From Hydractinia symbiolongicarpus (Eukaryota > Cnidaria > Hydrozoa > Anthoathecata > Hydractiniidae), in NCBI RefSeq assembly GCF_029227915.1, contig NC_079884.1, forward strand, positions 30,010,001 to 30,074,000: a stretch of DNA of 64,000 nucleotides. The letters run 5' to 3'. How positions within the stretch are numbered: position 1 is the stretch's first letter; each line of letters begins with the position of its first letter. Shown here in pieces: positions 36,901 to 48,900 of the stretch. A program made the position numbers and the translations under genes. The notes beneath the pieces are model-generated. The model was given only the letters and a program-made list of their open reading frames with translations, had not been told where the DNA came from and ran no database searches.

Positions 36901-37997
36901 CGGGGTTTACGGGAAATGGCGGGTTTTCGTTTGCCGGCGATTAAAATTCTTTTATTCAGCGTCTCATCAAAAATGAAAACATTTTTGAAAACTACAAGTC
37001 TCATGCGTTTTAGTGGTGAAAATTTAATTTAAAAAATCGTTTTGGAAATGAGTTTACTCACAGGGTACTTTCTTTGTATACATTCGACTATACGGGCCAA
37101 GCCCGGGATTTACGGGAAATAGCGGGTTTTCGTTTGCCGGCGATTAAACCACTTTCATTAAGCGTCTCATCAAAAATGAAAACATTTCTGAAAACTACAA
37201 GTCTCATGCGTTTTAGTGGTGAAAAAATAAATTAAAAAATCGTTCGGGAAATGAGTTTACTCCCTGGGTACTTTCTTTGTATACTTTTGACTATACGGGC
37301 TGAGTCCGGGATTTACGGGAAATCGCGGGTTTTCGTTTGCCGGCGATTAAACTTCTTTTATTCAGCGTCTCATCAAAAATGAAAACATTTTCAAAAACTA
37401 CAAGTCTCATGGGCTTTAGTGGTGATATAATAATTTAAAAAATCGTTTGGGAAATGAGTTTACTCCCTGGGTACTTTTGACTATACGGGCCGAGTCCGGG
37501 ATTTACGGGAAATGGCGGGTTTTCGTTTGCCGGCGATTAAAATTCTTTTATTCAGCGTCTCCTCAAAAATGAAAACATTTTTGAAAACTACAAGTCTCAT
37601 GCGTTTTAGTGGTGAAAAGATAATTTAAAAAATCGTTTTGGAAATGAGTTTACTCACAGGGTACTTTCTTTGTATACATTCGACTATACGGGCCAAGCCC
37701 GGGATTTACGGGAAATCGCGGTTTTTCCTTTGCCGGCGATTAAACCTCTTTTATTCAGCGTCTCATCAAAATTAAAAACATTTTTGAAAACTACAAGTCT
37801 TATGCGTTTTAGTGGTGAAAAAATAATTTAAAAAATCGTTCTGGAAATGAGTTTACTCACAGGGTACTTTCTTTGTATACATTCGACTATACGGGCCAAG
37901 CCGGGATTTACGGGAAATTGCGGGATTTCGTTTGCCGGCGATTAAACCACTTTCATTAAGCGTCTCATCAAAAATGAAAACATCTTTGAAAACTGCA
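33970..37997 (+). repeat. 20-mer HOR unit 2 (~4028 bp)
   Basis: Second copy of 29941-33969 with few differences, for example TTTTCCTCAGCG near 34720 for TTTTACTCAGCG, TTATGGGAAAT near 34880, GAAAATTAC near 34963, ATAGCGGG near 37120 and GCGGTTTTTCC near 37718. It begins with the GTCTTATGTG monomer, which is missing in the third unit. The 13-bp-deleted units recur near 34643 and 37469. Confidence 0.9.
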
Positions 37998-40340
37998 AGT
38001 CTCATGCGTTTTAGTGGTTAAAAGATAATTTAAAAAATCGTTTTGGAAATGAGCTAACTCCCTGGGTACTTTCTTTGTATACTTTTGACTATGCGGGCCG
38101 AGTCCGGGGTTTACGGGAAATGGCGGGTTTTCGTTTGCCGGCGATTAAAATTCTTTTATTCAGCGTCTCATCAAAAATAAAAACATTTTTGAAAACTACA
38201 AGTCTCATGCGTTTTAGTGGTGAAAAGTTAATTTAAAAAATCGTTTTGGAAATGAGTTTACTCACAGGGTACTTTCTTTGTATACATTCGACTATACGGG
38301 CCAAGCCCGGGATTTACGGGAAATAGCGGGTTTTCGTTTGCCGGCGATTAAACCACTTTCATTAAGCGTCTCATCAAAAATGAAAACATTTCTGAAAACT
38401 ACAAGTCTCATGCGTTTTAGTGGTGAAAAAATAAATTAAAAAATCGTTCGGGAAATGAGTTTACTCCCTGGGTACTTTCTTTGTATACTTTTGACTATAC
38501 GGGCTGAGTCCGGGATTTACGGGAAATCGCGGGTTTTCGTTTGCCGGCGATTAAACTTCTTTTATTCAGCGTCTCATCAAAAATGAAAACATTTTCAAGA
38601 ACTACAAGTCTCATGGGCTTTAGTGGTGAAATAATAATTTAAAAAATCGTTTGGGAAATGAGTTTACTACCTGGGTACTTTTGACTATACGGGCCGAGTC
38701 CGGGATTTACGGAAAATCGCAGGTTTTCGTTTGCCGGCGATTAAACTTCTTTTATTCAGCGTCTCATCAAAAATGAAAACATTTTTGAAAACTACCAGTC
38801 TCATGCGTTTTAGTGGTGAAAAAATAAATTAAAAAATAGTTCGGGAAAAGAGTTTACTCCAGGGTACTTTCTTTGTATACTTTTGACTATACGGGCCAAG
38901 CCCGGGATTTACGGGAAATCGCAGGTTTTCGTTTGCGGGCGATTAAACTTCTTTTATTCAGCGTCTCATCAAAAATAAAAACATTTTTGAAAACTACAAG
39001 TCTTATGCGTTTTAGTGGTGAAAAAATAATTTAAAAAATCGTTCTGGAAATGAGTTTACTCACAGGGCACTTTCTTTGTATACATTCGACTATACGGTCC
39101 AAGCCCGGGATTTACGGGAAATCGCGGGTTTTCGTTTGCCAACGATTAAACTTCTTTTACTCAGCGTCTCAACAAAAATGAAAACATTTTTAAAAACTAC
39201 AAGTCTCATGGGCTTTAGTGGTGAAATAATAATTTAAAAAATCGTTTGGGAAATGAGTTTACTCCCTGGGTACTTACTTTGTATACTTTTGACTATACGG
39301 GCCAAGCCCGGGATTTACGGGAAATCGCGGGATTTCGTTTGCCGGCGATTAAACCACTTTCATTAAGCGTCTCATCAAAAATGAAAACATCTTTGAAAAC
39401 TGCAAGTCTCATGCGTTTTAGTGGTGAAAAAATAATTTAAAAAATCGTTCTGGAAATGAGTTTACTCACAGGGCACTTTCTTTGTATACATTCGACTATA
39501 CGGTCCAAGCCCGGGATTTACGGGAAATCGCGGGTTTTCGTTTGCCAACGATTAAACTTCTTTTATTCAGCGTCTCAACAAAAATGAAAACATTTTTAAA
39601 AACTACAAGTCTCATGGGCTTTAGTGGTGAAATAATAATTTAAAAAATCGTTTGGGAAATGAGTTTACTCCCTGGGTACTTACTTTGTATACTTTTGACT
39701 ATACGGGCCAAGCCCGGGATTTACGGGAAATCGCGGGATTTCGTTTGCCGGCGATTAAACCACTTTCATTAAGCGTCTCATCAAAAATGAAAACATCTTT
39801 GAAAACTGCAAGTCTCATGCGTTTTAGTGGTGAAAAGATAATTTAAAAAATCGTTTTGGAAATGAGCTAACTCCCTGGGTACTTTCTTTGTATACTTTTG
39901 ACTATGCGGACCGAGTCCGGGGTTTACGGGAAATGGCGGGTTTTCGTTTGCCGGCGATTAAAATTCTTTTATTCAGCGTCTCCTCAAAAATGAAAACATT
40001 TTTGAAAACTACAAGTCTCATGCGTTTTAGTGGTGAAAAGATAATTTAAAAAATCGTTTTGGAAATGAGTTTACTCACAGGGTACTTTCTTTGTATACAT
40101 TCGACTATACGGGCCAAGCCCGGGATTTACGGGAAATCGCGGGTTTTCGTTTGCCGGCGATTAAACCACTTTCATTAGGCGTCTCATCAAAAATGAAAAC
40201 ATTTCTGAAAACTACAAGTCTCATGCGTTTTAGTGGTGAAAAAATAAATTAAAAAATCGTTCGGGAAATGATTTTACTCCCTGGGTACTTTCTTTGTATA
40301 CTTTTGACTATACGGGCCGAGTCCGGGATTTACGGGAAAT
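37998..40340 (+). repeat. 20-mer HOR unit 3 (partial, rearranged)
   Basis: Third, incomplete copy. It lacks the GTCTTATGTG monomer, so the T anchor 38051 lies only 3827 bp after 34224 (4029 minus one 202-bp unit). It carries an added dimer duplication: a P unit with GGTACTTACTTTG at 39246 recurs at 39652, exactly 406 bp later, which pushes the TGCGGACCGAG T unit to anchor 39864. Homology to the HOR fades beyond about 40340, where a C-type right half (GCCAGCGATTAAACCAC) replaces the expected sequence. Confidence 0.85.
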
Positions 40341-42500
40341 CGCGGGTTTTCGTTTGCCAGCGATTAAACCACTTTCATTAGGCGTCTCATCAAAAATGAA
40401 AACATTTCTTAAAACTACAAGTCTCATGCGTTTTAGTGGTGAAAAAATAAATTAAAAAATCGTTCGGGAAATGAGTTTACTCCCTGGGTACTTTCTTTGT
40501 ATACTTTTGACTATGCGGGCCGAGTCCGGGGTTTACGGGAAATGGCGGGTTTTCGTTTGCTGGCGATTAAAATTCTTTTATTCAGCGTCTCCTCAAAAAT
40601 GAAAACATTTTTGAAAACTACAAGTCTCCTGCGTTTTAGTGGTGAAAAGATAATTTAAAAAATCGTTTTGGAAATGAGTTTACTCACAGGGTACTTTCTT
40701 TGTATACATTCGACTATACGGGCCAAGCCGGGATTTACGGGAAATCGCGGGTTTTCGTTTGCCGGCGATTAAACCACTTTCATTAGGCGTCTCATCAAAA
40801 ATGAAAACATTCCTGAAAACTACAAGTCTCATGCGTTTTAGTGGTGAAAAAATAAATTAAAAAATCGTTCGGGAAATGAGTTTACTCCCTGGGTACTTTC
40901 TTTGTATACTTTTGACTATACGGGCCGAGTCCGGGATTTACGGGAAATCGCAGGTTTTCGTTTGCCGGCAATTAAACTTCTTTTATTCAGCGTCTCATCA
41001 AAAATGAAAACATTTTCAAAAACTACAAGTCTCATGCGTTTTAGTGGTGAAAAAATAAATTAAAAAATAGTTCGGGAAATAAGTTTACTCCAGGGTACTT
41101 TCTTTGTATACTTTTGACTATACGGGCCAAGCCCGGGATTTACGGGAAATCGCGGGTTTTCGTTTGCCGGCGATTAAACTTCTTTTATTCAGCGTCTCAT
41201 CAAAAATAAAAACATTTTTGAAAACTACAAGTCTTATGCGTTTTAGTGGTGAAAAAATAATTTAAAAAATCGTTCTGGAAATGAGTTTACTCACAGGGCA
41301 CTTTCTTTGTATACATTCGACTATACGGGCCAAGCCCGGGATTTACGGGAAATCGCGGGTTTTCGTTTGCCGGCGAATAAACTTCTTTTATTAAGCGTCT
41401 CATCAAAAATGAAAACATTTTTAAAAACTACAAGTCTCATGGGCTTTAGTGGTGAAATAATAATTTAAAAAATCGTTTGGGAAATGAGTTTACTCCCTGG
41501 GTACTTTCTTTGTATACTTTTGACTATACGGGCCAAGCCCGGGATTTACGGGAAATCGCGGGATTTCGTTTGCCGGCGATTAAACCACTTTCATTAAGCG
41601 TCTCATCAAAAATGAAAACATCTTTGAAAACCGCAAGTCTCATGCGTTTTAGTGGTGAAAAAATAATTTAAAAAATCGTTTTGAAAATGAGCTAACTCCC
41701 TGGGTACTTTCTTTGTATACTTTTGACTATGCGGGCCGAGTCCGGGGTTTACGGGAAATGGCGGGTTTTCGTTTGCCGGCGATTAAACTTCTTTTTTTCA
41801 GCGTCTCATCAAAAATGAAAACATTTTTGAAAACTACAAGTCTCAAGCGTTTTAGTGGTGAAAAGATAATTTTAAAAATCGTTTTGGAAATGAGTTTACT
41901 CACAGGTTACTTTCTTTGTATACATTTGAGTATGCGGCCAAGCCCGGGATTTACGGGAAATCGCGAGTTTTCCTTTGCCGGCGATTAAACCTCTTTTATT
42001 CAGCGTCTCATCAAAAACAAAAACATTTTTAAAAACTACAAGTCTTATGCGTTTTAGTGGTGAAAAAATAATTTAAAAAATCGTTCTGGAAATTAGTTTA
42101 CTCACAGGGTACTTTCTTTGTATACATTCGACTATACGGGCCAAGCCCGGAATTTACGGGAAATCGCGGGATTTCGTTTGCCGGCGATTAAACCACTTTC
42201 ATTAAGCGTCTCATCAAAAATGAAAACATCTTTGCAAACTGCAAGTCTCATGCGTTTTAGTGGTTAAAAGATAATTTAAAAAATCGTTTTGAAAATGAGC
42301 TAACTCCCTGGGTACTTTCTTTGTATACTTTTGACTATGCGGGCCGAGTCCGGGGTTTACGGGAAATGGCGGGTTTTCGTTTGCCGGCGATTAAACTTCT
42401 TTTTTTCAGCGTCTCATCAAAAATGAAAACATTTTTAAAAACTACAAGTCTCAAGCGTTTTAGTGGTGAAAAGATAATTTAAAAAATCGTTTTGGAAATG
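40340..42500 (+). repeat. Transitional stretch with trimer-like order
   Basis: This stretch is ordinary satellite of P, T, C and D types. T-cored units occur near 40510 (with a P-type left end) and at anchors 41689 and 42297, the last two 608 bp apart. The final part resembles the trimer region at the window start: GAAAATGAGCTAAC, TCAAGCG and GAAATTAGTTTACTCAC all reappear. Private variants include CTTTTTTTCAGCG (near 41790 and 42401) and TCTCCTGCG near 40626. After this no T unit appears for about 9.5 kb. Confidence 0.75.
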
Positions 42501-44540
42501 AGTTTACTCACAGGGTACTTTCTTTGTATACATTCGACTATGCGGGCCAAGTATACTTTTGACTATACGGGCCGAGTCCGGGATTTACGGGAAATCGCGG
42601 GTTTTGGTTTGCCGGCGATTAAACTTCTTTCATTAAGCGTCTCATCAAAAATGAAAACATTTTTGAAAACTACAAGTCTCATGCGTTTTAGTGGTGAAAA
42701 GATAATTTAAAAAATCGTTTTGGAAATGAGTTTACTCACAGGGTACTTTCTTTGTATACATTCGACTATACGGGCCAAGCCCGGGATTTACGGGAAATCG
42801 CGGGTTTTCCTTTGCCGGCGATTAAATCCCTTTCATTAGGCGTCTCATCAAAAATGAAAACATTTTTGAAAACTACAAGTCTCATGCGTTTTAGTGGTGA
42901 AAAAATAATTTAAAAAATCGTTCTGGAGATGAGTTTACTCACAGGGTACTTTCTTTGTATACATTCGACTATACGGGCCAAGCCCGGGAATTACGGGAAA
43001 ACGCGGGATTTCGTTTGCCGGCGATTAAACCTCTTTCATTAAACGTCTCATCAAAAATGAAAACATTTTTGAAAACTACAAGTCTCATGCGTTTTAGTGG
43101 TGAAAAAATAATTTAAAAAATCGTTTTGGAAATGAGTTTACTCACAGGGTACTTCCTTTGTATACATTCGACTATGCGGGCCAAGCCCGGGATTTACAGG
43201 AAATCGCGGGTTTTCCTTTGCCGGCGATTAAACCTCTTTTATTCAGCGTCTCATCAAAAATAAAAACATTTTTGAAAACTACAAGTCTTATGCGTTTTAG
43301 TGGTGAAAAAAAATTTAAAAAATCGTTCTGGAAATGAGTTTACTCACAGGGTGCTTTCTTTGTATACATTCGACTATACGGGCCAAGCCCGGGATTTACG
43401 GGAAATCGCGGGATTTCGTTTGCCGGCGATTAAACCACTTTCATTAACCGTCTCATCAAAAATGAAAACATTTTTGAAAACTACAAGTCTCATGCGTTTT
43501 AGTGCTGAAAAGATAATTTAAAAAATCGTTTTGGAAATGAGTTTACTCCCTGGGTACTTTCTTTGCATACTTTTGCCTATACGGGCCAAGCCCGGGATTT
43601 ACGGGAAATCGCGGGTTTTCGTTTGCCGGCGATTAAACTTCTTTTATTCAGCGTCTCATCAAAAATGTACACATTTTTGAAAACTACAAGTCTTATGCGT
43701 TTTAGTGGTGAAAAAATAATTTAAAAAATCGTTCTGGAGATGAGTTTAGTCACAGGGTACTTTCTTTGTATACATTTGACTATACGGGCCAAGCCCGGGA
43801 TTTACGGGAAATCGCGGGTTTTCCTTTGCCGGCGATTAAACCTCTTTTATTCAGCGTCTCATCAAAAATAAAAACATTTTTGAAAACTACAAGTCTTATG
43901 CGTTTTAGTGGTGAAAAAATAATTTAAAAAATCGTTCTGGAAATGAGTTTACTCACAGGGTGCTTTCTTTGTACACATTCGACTATACGGGCCAAGCCCG
44001 GGATTTACGGGAAATCGCGGGTTTTCCTTTGCCGGCGATTAAACCTCTTTCATTAGGTGTCTCATCAAAAATGAAAACATTTTTGAAAACTACAAGTCTC
44101 ATGCGTTTTAGTGGTGAAAAAATAATTTAAAAAATCGTTCGGGAAATGAGTTTACTCCCTGGGTAATTTCTTTGTATACTTTTGACTATACGGGCCGAGT
44201 CCGGGGTTGACGGGAAATGGCGGGTTTTCGTTTGCCGGCGATTAAACTTCTTTTATTCAGCGTCTCATCAAAAATGAAAACATTTTTGTAAACTACAAGT
44301 CTCATGCGTTTTAGTGGTGAAAAAATAATTTAAAAAATCGTTTTGGAGATGAGTTTACTCACAGGGTACTTTCTTTGTATACATTCGACTATACGGGACA
44401 AGCCCGAGATTTACGGAAAATCGCGAGTTTTCGTTTGCCGGCGATTAAACCTCTTTCATTAGGCGTCTCATCAAAAATGAAAACATTTTTGAAAACGACA
44501 AGTCTCATGCGTTTTAGTGGTGAAAAAAAAATTTAAAAAA
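42500..44540 (+). repeat. Diverged monomer island
   Basis: These monomers are less like the consensus than any others in the window. Many have CTCTTTCATTAGGCG or CTCTTTCATTAA right halves and GGAGATGAG in place of GGAAATGAG, and there are private changes such as AAAATGTACAC (near 43670), TTTTGCCTATAC (near 43572) and GTCCGGGGTTGACGGG (near 44211). HOR order is not evident. A monomer with an internal 25-bp duplication lies at its left edge (42526-42575). Confidence 0.8.
42526..42575 (+). repeat. 25-bp partial duplication inside a monomer
   Basis: GTATACATTCGACTAT followed by GCGGGCCAA (42526-42550, class C sequence) is followed at once by GTATACTTTTGACTAT and ACGGGCCGA (42551-42575, class P sequence). 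The host monomer is therefore 25 bp too long and switches class at the join. This is an out-of-register junction between two monomer classes. Confidence 0.9.
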
Positions 44541-44637
44541 TCGTTCGGGAAATGAGTTTACTCCCTGGGTACTTTCCTTGTATACATTCGACTATACGAC
44601 TATATGCGTTTTAGTGGTAAAAAAATAATATAAAAAA
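44541..44637 (+). repeat. Truncated monomer, 97 bp (copy 1)
   Basis: The unit starts normally (TCGTTCGGGAAATGAG, CTCCCTGGG, GTATACATTCGAC) but jumps after ACTATACG to ACTATATGCG and TTTTAGTGGT, losing the GC-rich core and most of the AT-rich third, a net loss of 106 bp. The join repeats CGACTATA twice in tandem, which suggests a short templated insertion during end joining. Confidence 0.92.
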
Positions 44638-45246
44638 TCGTTCGGGAAATGAGTTTACTCCCTGGGTACTTTCTTTGTATACTTTTGACTATACCGGCCG
44701 AGTCCGGGGTTGACGGGAAATGGCGGATTTTCGTTTGCCGGCGATTAAACTTCTTTTATTCAGCGTCTCATCAAAAATGAAAACATTTTTGAAAACTACA
44801 AGTCTCATGCGTTTTAGTGGTGAAAAGATAATTTAAAAAATCGTTTTGGAAATGAGTTTACTCACAGGGTACTTTCTTTGTATACATCCGACTATACGGG
44901 CCAAGACCGGGAATTACGTGAAGTCGCGGGTTTTCGTTTGAGGGCGATTAAACATCTTTTATTCAGCGTCTTATCAAAAATGAAAACATATTTAAAAACT
45001 ACAAGTCTCATGGGCTTTAGTGGTGAAATAATAATTTAAAAAATCGTTTGGGAAATGAGTTTACTCCCTGGGTACTTTCTTTGTATACTTTTGACTATAC
45101 GGGCCGAGTCCGGGATTTACGGGAAATCGCGGGTTTTCGTTTGCCAGCGATAAAACTTCTTTTATTCAGCGTCCCATCAAAAATGAAAACATTTTTGAAA
45201 ATTACAAGTCTCATGCGTTTTAGTGGTGAAAAAAAAATTTAAAAAA
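44541..45246 (+). repeat. 706-bp HOR copy 1 (three monomers plus a 97-bp remnant)
   Basis: The unit is the 97-bp truncated monomer followed by three full ones: a P-type with ACTATACCGGCC and GGTTGACGGG, a C-type with ACATCCGACTAT and CCAAGACCGGG, and a P unit with GCCAGCGATAAAAC and GCGTCCCATC. 97 plus 609 equals 706. It is followed directly by an almost identical second copy. Confidence 0.92.
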
Positions 45247-45952
45247 TCGTTCGGGAAATGAGTTTACTCCCTGGGTACTTTCCTTGTATACATTCGACTA
45301 TACGACTATATGCGTTTTAGTGGTAAAAAAATAATATAAAAAATCGTTCGGGAAATGAGTTTACTCCCTGGGTACTTTCTTTGTATACTTTTGACTATAC
45401 CGGCCGAGTCCGGGGTTGACGGGAAATGGCGGATTTTCGTTTGCCGGCGATTAAACTTCTTTTATTCAGCGTCTCATCAAAAATGAAAACATTTTTGAAA
45501 ACTACAAGTCTCATGCGTTTTAGTGGTGAAAAGATAATTTAAAAAATCGTTTTGGAAATGAGTTTACTCACAGGGTACTTTCTTTGTATACATCCGACTA
45601 TACGGGCCAAGACCGGGAATTACGTGAAGTCGCGGGTTTTCGTTTGAGGGCGATTAAACATCTTTTATTCAGCGTCTTATCAAAAATGAAAACATATTTA
45701 AAAACTACAAGTCTCATGGGCTTTAGTGGTGAAATAATAATTTAAAAAATCGTTTGGGAAATGAGTTTACTCCCTGGGTACTTTCTTTGTATACTTTTGA
45801 CTATACGGGCCGAGTCCGGGATTTACGGGAAATCGCGGGTTTTCGTTTGCCAGCGATAAAACTTCTTTTATTCAGCGTCCCATCAAAAATGAAAACATTT
45901 TTGAAAATTACAAGTCTCATGCGTTTTAGTGGTGAAAAAATAATTTAAAAAA
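45247..45952 (+). repeat. 706-bp HOR copy 2
   Basis: Copy of 44541-45246 at offset 706, including a second 97-bp truncated unit at 45247-45343. P units starting TCGTTTGGG at 45048 and 45754 confirm the spacing. The copies differ at the end: GTGAAAAAAAAATTT (near 45226) versus GTGAAAAAATAATTT. Part of it (the CATCCGACTAT unit and the GCCAGCGATAAAAC unit) recurs once more at 48190-48590, offset about 2638, without the truncated unit. Confidence 0.9.
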
Positions 45953-48900
45953 TCGTTCGAGAAATGAGTTTACTCCCTGGGTACTTTTTTGTATACTTTT
46001 GACTATACGGGCCAAGCCCGGGATTTACGGGAAATCGCGGGTTTTCGTTTGCCGGCGATTAAACCTCTTTCATTAAGCGTCTCATCAAAAATGAAAACAT
46101 TTTTGAAAACTACAAGTCTCATGCGTTTTAAGGGTGAAAAAATAATTTTAAAAATCGTTCGAGAAATGAGTTTACTCCCTGGGTACTTTTTTTGTATACT
46201 TTTGACTATAAGGGCCAAGCCCGGGATTTACGGGGAATCGCGGGTTTTCGTTTGCCGGCGATTAAACCTCTTTCATTAAGCGTCTCATCAAAAATGAAAA
46301 CACTTTTGAAAACTACAAGTCTCATGCGTTTTAGTGGTGAAAAGATAATTTAAAAAATCGGTTTGGAAATGAGTTTACTCACAGGGTACTTTCTTTGTAT
46401 ACATTCGACTATACAGGCCAAGCCCGGGATTTACGGGAATTCGCGGGTTTTCGTTTCCCGGCGATTAAACCACTTTCATTAAGCGTCTCATCAAAAATGA
46501 AAACATTTCTGAAAACTACAAGTCTCATGCGTTTTAGTGGTGAAAAAATAATTTAAAAAATCGTTCGGGAAATGAGTTTACACACTGGGTACTTTCTTTG
46601 TATACTTTTGACTATATGGGCTGAACCCGGGATTTACGGGAAATCGCGGGTTTTCGTTTGCTGGCGATTAAACCTCTTTCATTAAGCGTCTCATCAAAAA
46701 TGAAAACATTTTTGAAAACTACAAGTCTCATGCGTTTTAGGGGTGAAAAAATAATTTAAAAAATCGTGCGAGAAATGAGTTTACTCCCTGGGTACTTTTT
46801 TTGTATACTTTTGACTATACGGGCCAAGCCCGGGATTTACGGGGAATCGCGGGTTTTCGTTTGCCGGCGATTAAACCTCTTTCATTAAGCCTCTCATCAA
46901 AAATGAAAACATTTTTGAAAACTACAAGTCTCATGCGTTTTAGTGGTGAAAAGATAATTTAAAAAATCGGTTTGGAAATGAGTTTACTCACAGGGTACTT
47001 TCTTTGTATACATTCGACTATACAGGCCAAGCCCGGGATTTACGGGAATTCGCGGGTTTTCGTTTCCCGGCGATTAAACCACTTTCATTAAGCGTCTCCT
47101 CAAAAATGAAAACAATTCTGAAAACTACAAGTCTCATGCGTTTTAGTGGTGAAAAAATAATTTAAAAAATCGTTCGGGAAATGAGTTTACACACTGGGTA
47201 CTTTCTTTGTATACTTTTGACTATATGGGCTGAACCCGGGATTTACGGGAAATCGCAGGTTTTCGTTTGCCGGCGATTAAACTTCTTTTATTCAGCGTCT
47301 CATCAAAAATGAAAACATTTTTAAAAAATACAAGTCTCATGCGTTTCAGTGGTGAAAAGATAATTTAAAAAATCGTTTTGGAAATGAGTTTACTTAAAGG
47401 GTACTTTCTTTGTATACGTTCGACTATACAGGCCAAGCCCAGGATGTACGGGAAATCGCGGGTTTTTGTTTGCCGGCGATTAAACCACATTCATTAAGCG
47501 TCTCATCAAAAATGAAAACATTTCTGAAAACTACAAGTCTCATGCGTTTTAGTGGTGAAAAAATAATTTAAAAAATCGTTCGGGAAATGAGTTTACTCCC
47601 TGGGTACTTTTTTTGTATACTTTTGACTATACGGGCCAAGCCCGGGATTTACGGGAAATCGCGGGTTTTCGTTTGCCAGCGATAAAACTTCTTTTATTCA
47701 GCGTCCCATCAAAAATGAAAACATTTTTGAAAACTACAAGTCTCATGCGTTTTAGTGGTGAAAAAATAATTTAAAAAATCGTTCGAGAAATGAGTTTACT
47801 CCCTGGGTACTTTTTTTGTATACTTTTGACTATACGGGCCAAGCCCGGGATTTACGGGAAATCGCGGGTTTTCGTTTGCCGGCGATTAAACCTCTTTCAT
47901 TAAGCGTCTCATCAAAAATGAAAACATTTTTGAAAACTACAAGTCTCATGCGTTTTAGTGGTAAAAAAATAATATAAAAAATCGTTCGGAAAATGAGTTT
48001 ACTCCCTGGGTACTTTCTTTGTATACGTTCGACTATACAGGCCAAGCCCAGGATGTACGGGAAATCGCGGGTTTTTGTTTGCCGGCGATTAAACCACATT
48101 CATTAAGCGTCTCATCAAAAATGAAAACATTTCTGAAAACTACAAGTCTCATGCGTTTTAGTGGTGAAGAAATAATTTAAAAAATCGTTCGGGAAATGAG
48201 TTTACTCACAGGGTACTTTCTTTGTATACATCCGACTATACGGGCCAAGACCGGGATTTACGGGAAGTCGCGGGTTTTCGTTTGAGGGCGATTAAACATC
48301 TTTTATTCAGCGTCTTATCAAAAATGAAAACATATTTAAAAACTACAAGTCTCATGGGCTTTAGTGGTGAAATAATAATTTAAAAAATCGTTTGGGAAAT
48401 GAGTTTACTCCCTGGGTACTTTCTTTGTATACTTTTGACTATACGGGCCGAGTCCGGGATTTACGGGAAATCGCGGGTTTTCGTTTGCCAGCGATAAAAC
48501 TTCTTTTATTCAGCGTCCCATCAAAAATGAAAACATTTTTGAAAATTACAAGTCTCATGCGTTTTAGTGGTGAAAAAATAATTTAAAAAATCGTTCGAGA
48601 AATGAGTTTACTCCCTGGGTACTTTTTTGTATACTTTTGACTATACGGGCCAAGCCCGGGATTTACGGGAAATCGCGGGTTTTCGTTTGCCGGCGATTAA
48701 ACCTCTTTCATTAAGCGTCTCATCAAAAATGAAAACATTTTTGAAAACTACAAGTCTCATGCGTTTTAGGGGTGAAAAAATAATTTAAAAAATCGTTCGA
48801 GAAATGAGTTTACTCCCTGGGTACTTTTTTGTATACTTTTGACTATACGGGCCAAGCCCTAGATTTACGGGGAATCGCGGGTTTTCGTTTGCCGGCGATT
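45953..48900 (+). repeat. Diverged region with 609-bp trimer duplications
   Basis: Many units here carry TACTTTTTTTGTATAC (T-run expansion) and GGGGAATCGCGGG. A trimer is duplicated at 609 bp: TCGTTCGAG at 46155 and TCGTGCGAG at 46764, with TCGGTTTGG at 46358 and 46967, and matching stops near 47260. A second 609-bp pair is GTATACGTTCGAC at 47412 and 48021. Other private features are TTTACACACTGGG with GGCTGAACCCGGG (near 46580 and 47190). About 48190-48590 repeats 45550-45950. No T unit occurs. Confidence 0.8.

Larger units (their letters stand above)
26850..40340 (+). repeat. Large duplicated segment, copy A (~13.5 kb)
   Basis: This segment matches 48903-64000 with a stepwise offset: 22053 at 26946 and 27149; 21648-21649 from 28567 to about 35.1 kb; 23651 at 35216-35428; 23638 at 36028-38051; 23639 at 39246-39864. 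Each step matches a visible indel in one copy (405 bp; 1 bp; 2204 minus 202 bp; 13 bp; 1 bp). Between steps I saw only scattered substitutions over several kb, far fewer than between neighbouring monomers. Confidence 0.9.

Noticed and set aside
40181-40186. Telomere-like TTAGG in the variant CATTAGGCG
   Set aside because: It is a single TTAGG created by one substitution in some monomers and is never repeated in tandem.
44587-44618. Phage or integron attachment site at the repeated CGACTATA
   Set aside because: It lies at the truncation join of a satellite monomer and is best explained as a repair scar. No integrase or mobile element is near.
47830-48099. Minus-strand open frames (20595-20834, 46003-46218, 47830-48099)
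   Set aside because: These are antisense readings of the same monomers in places where indels happen to remove a stop. They share no conserved start and occur at unrelated positions.
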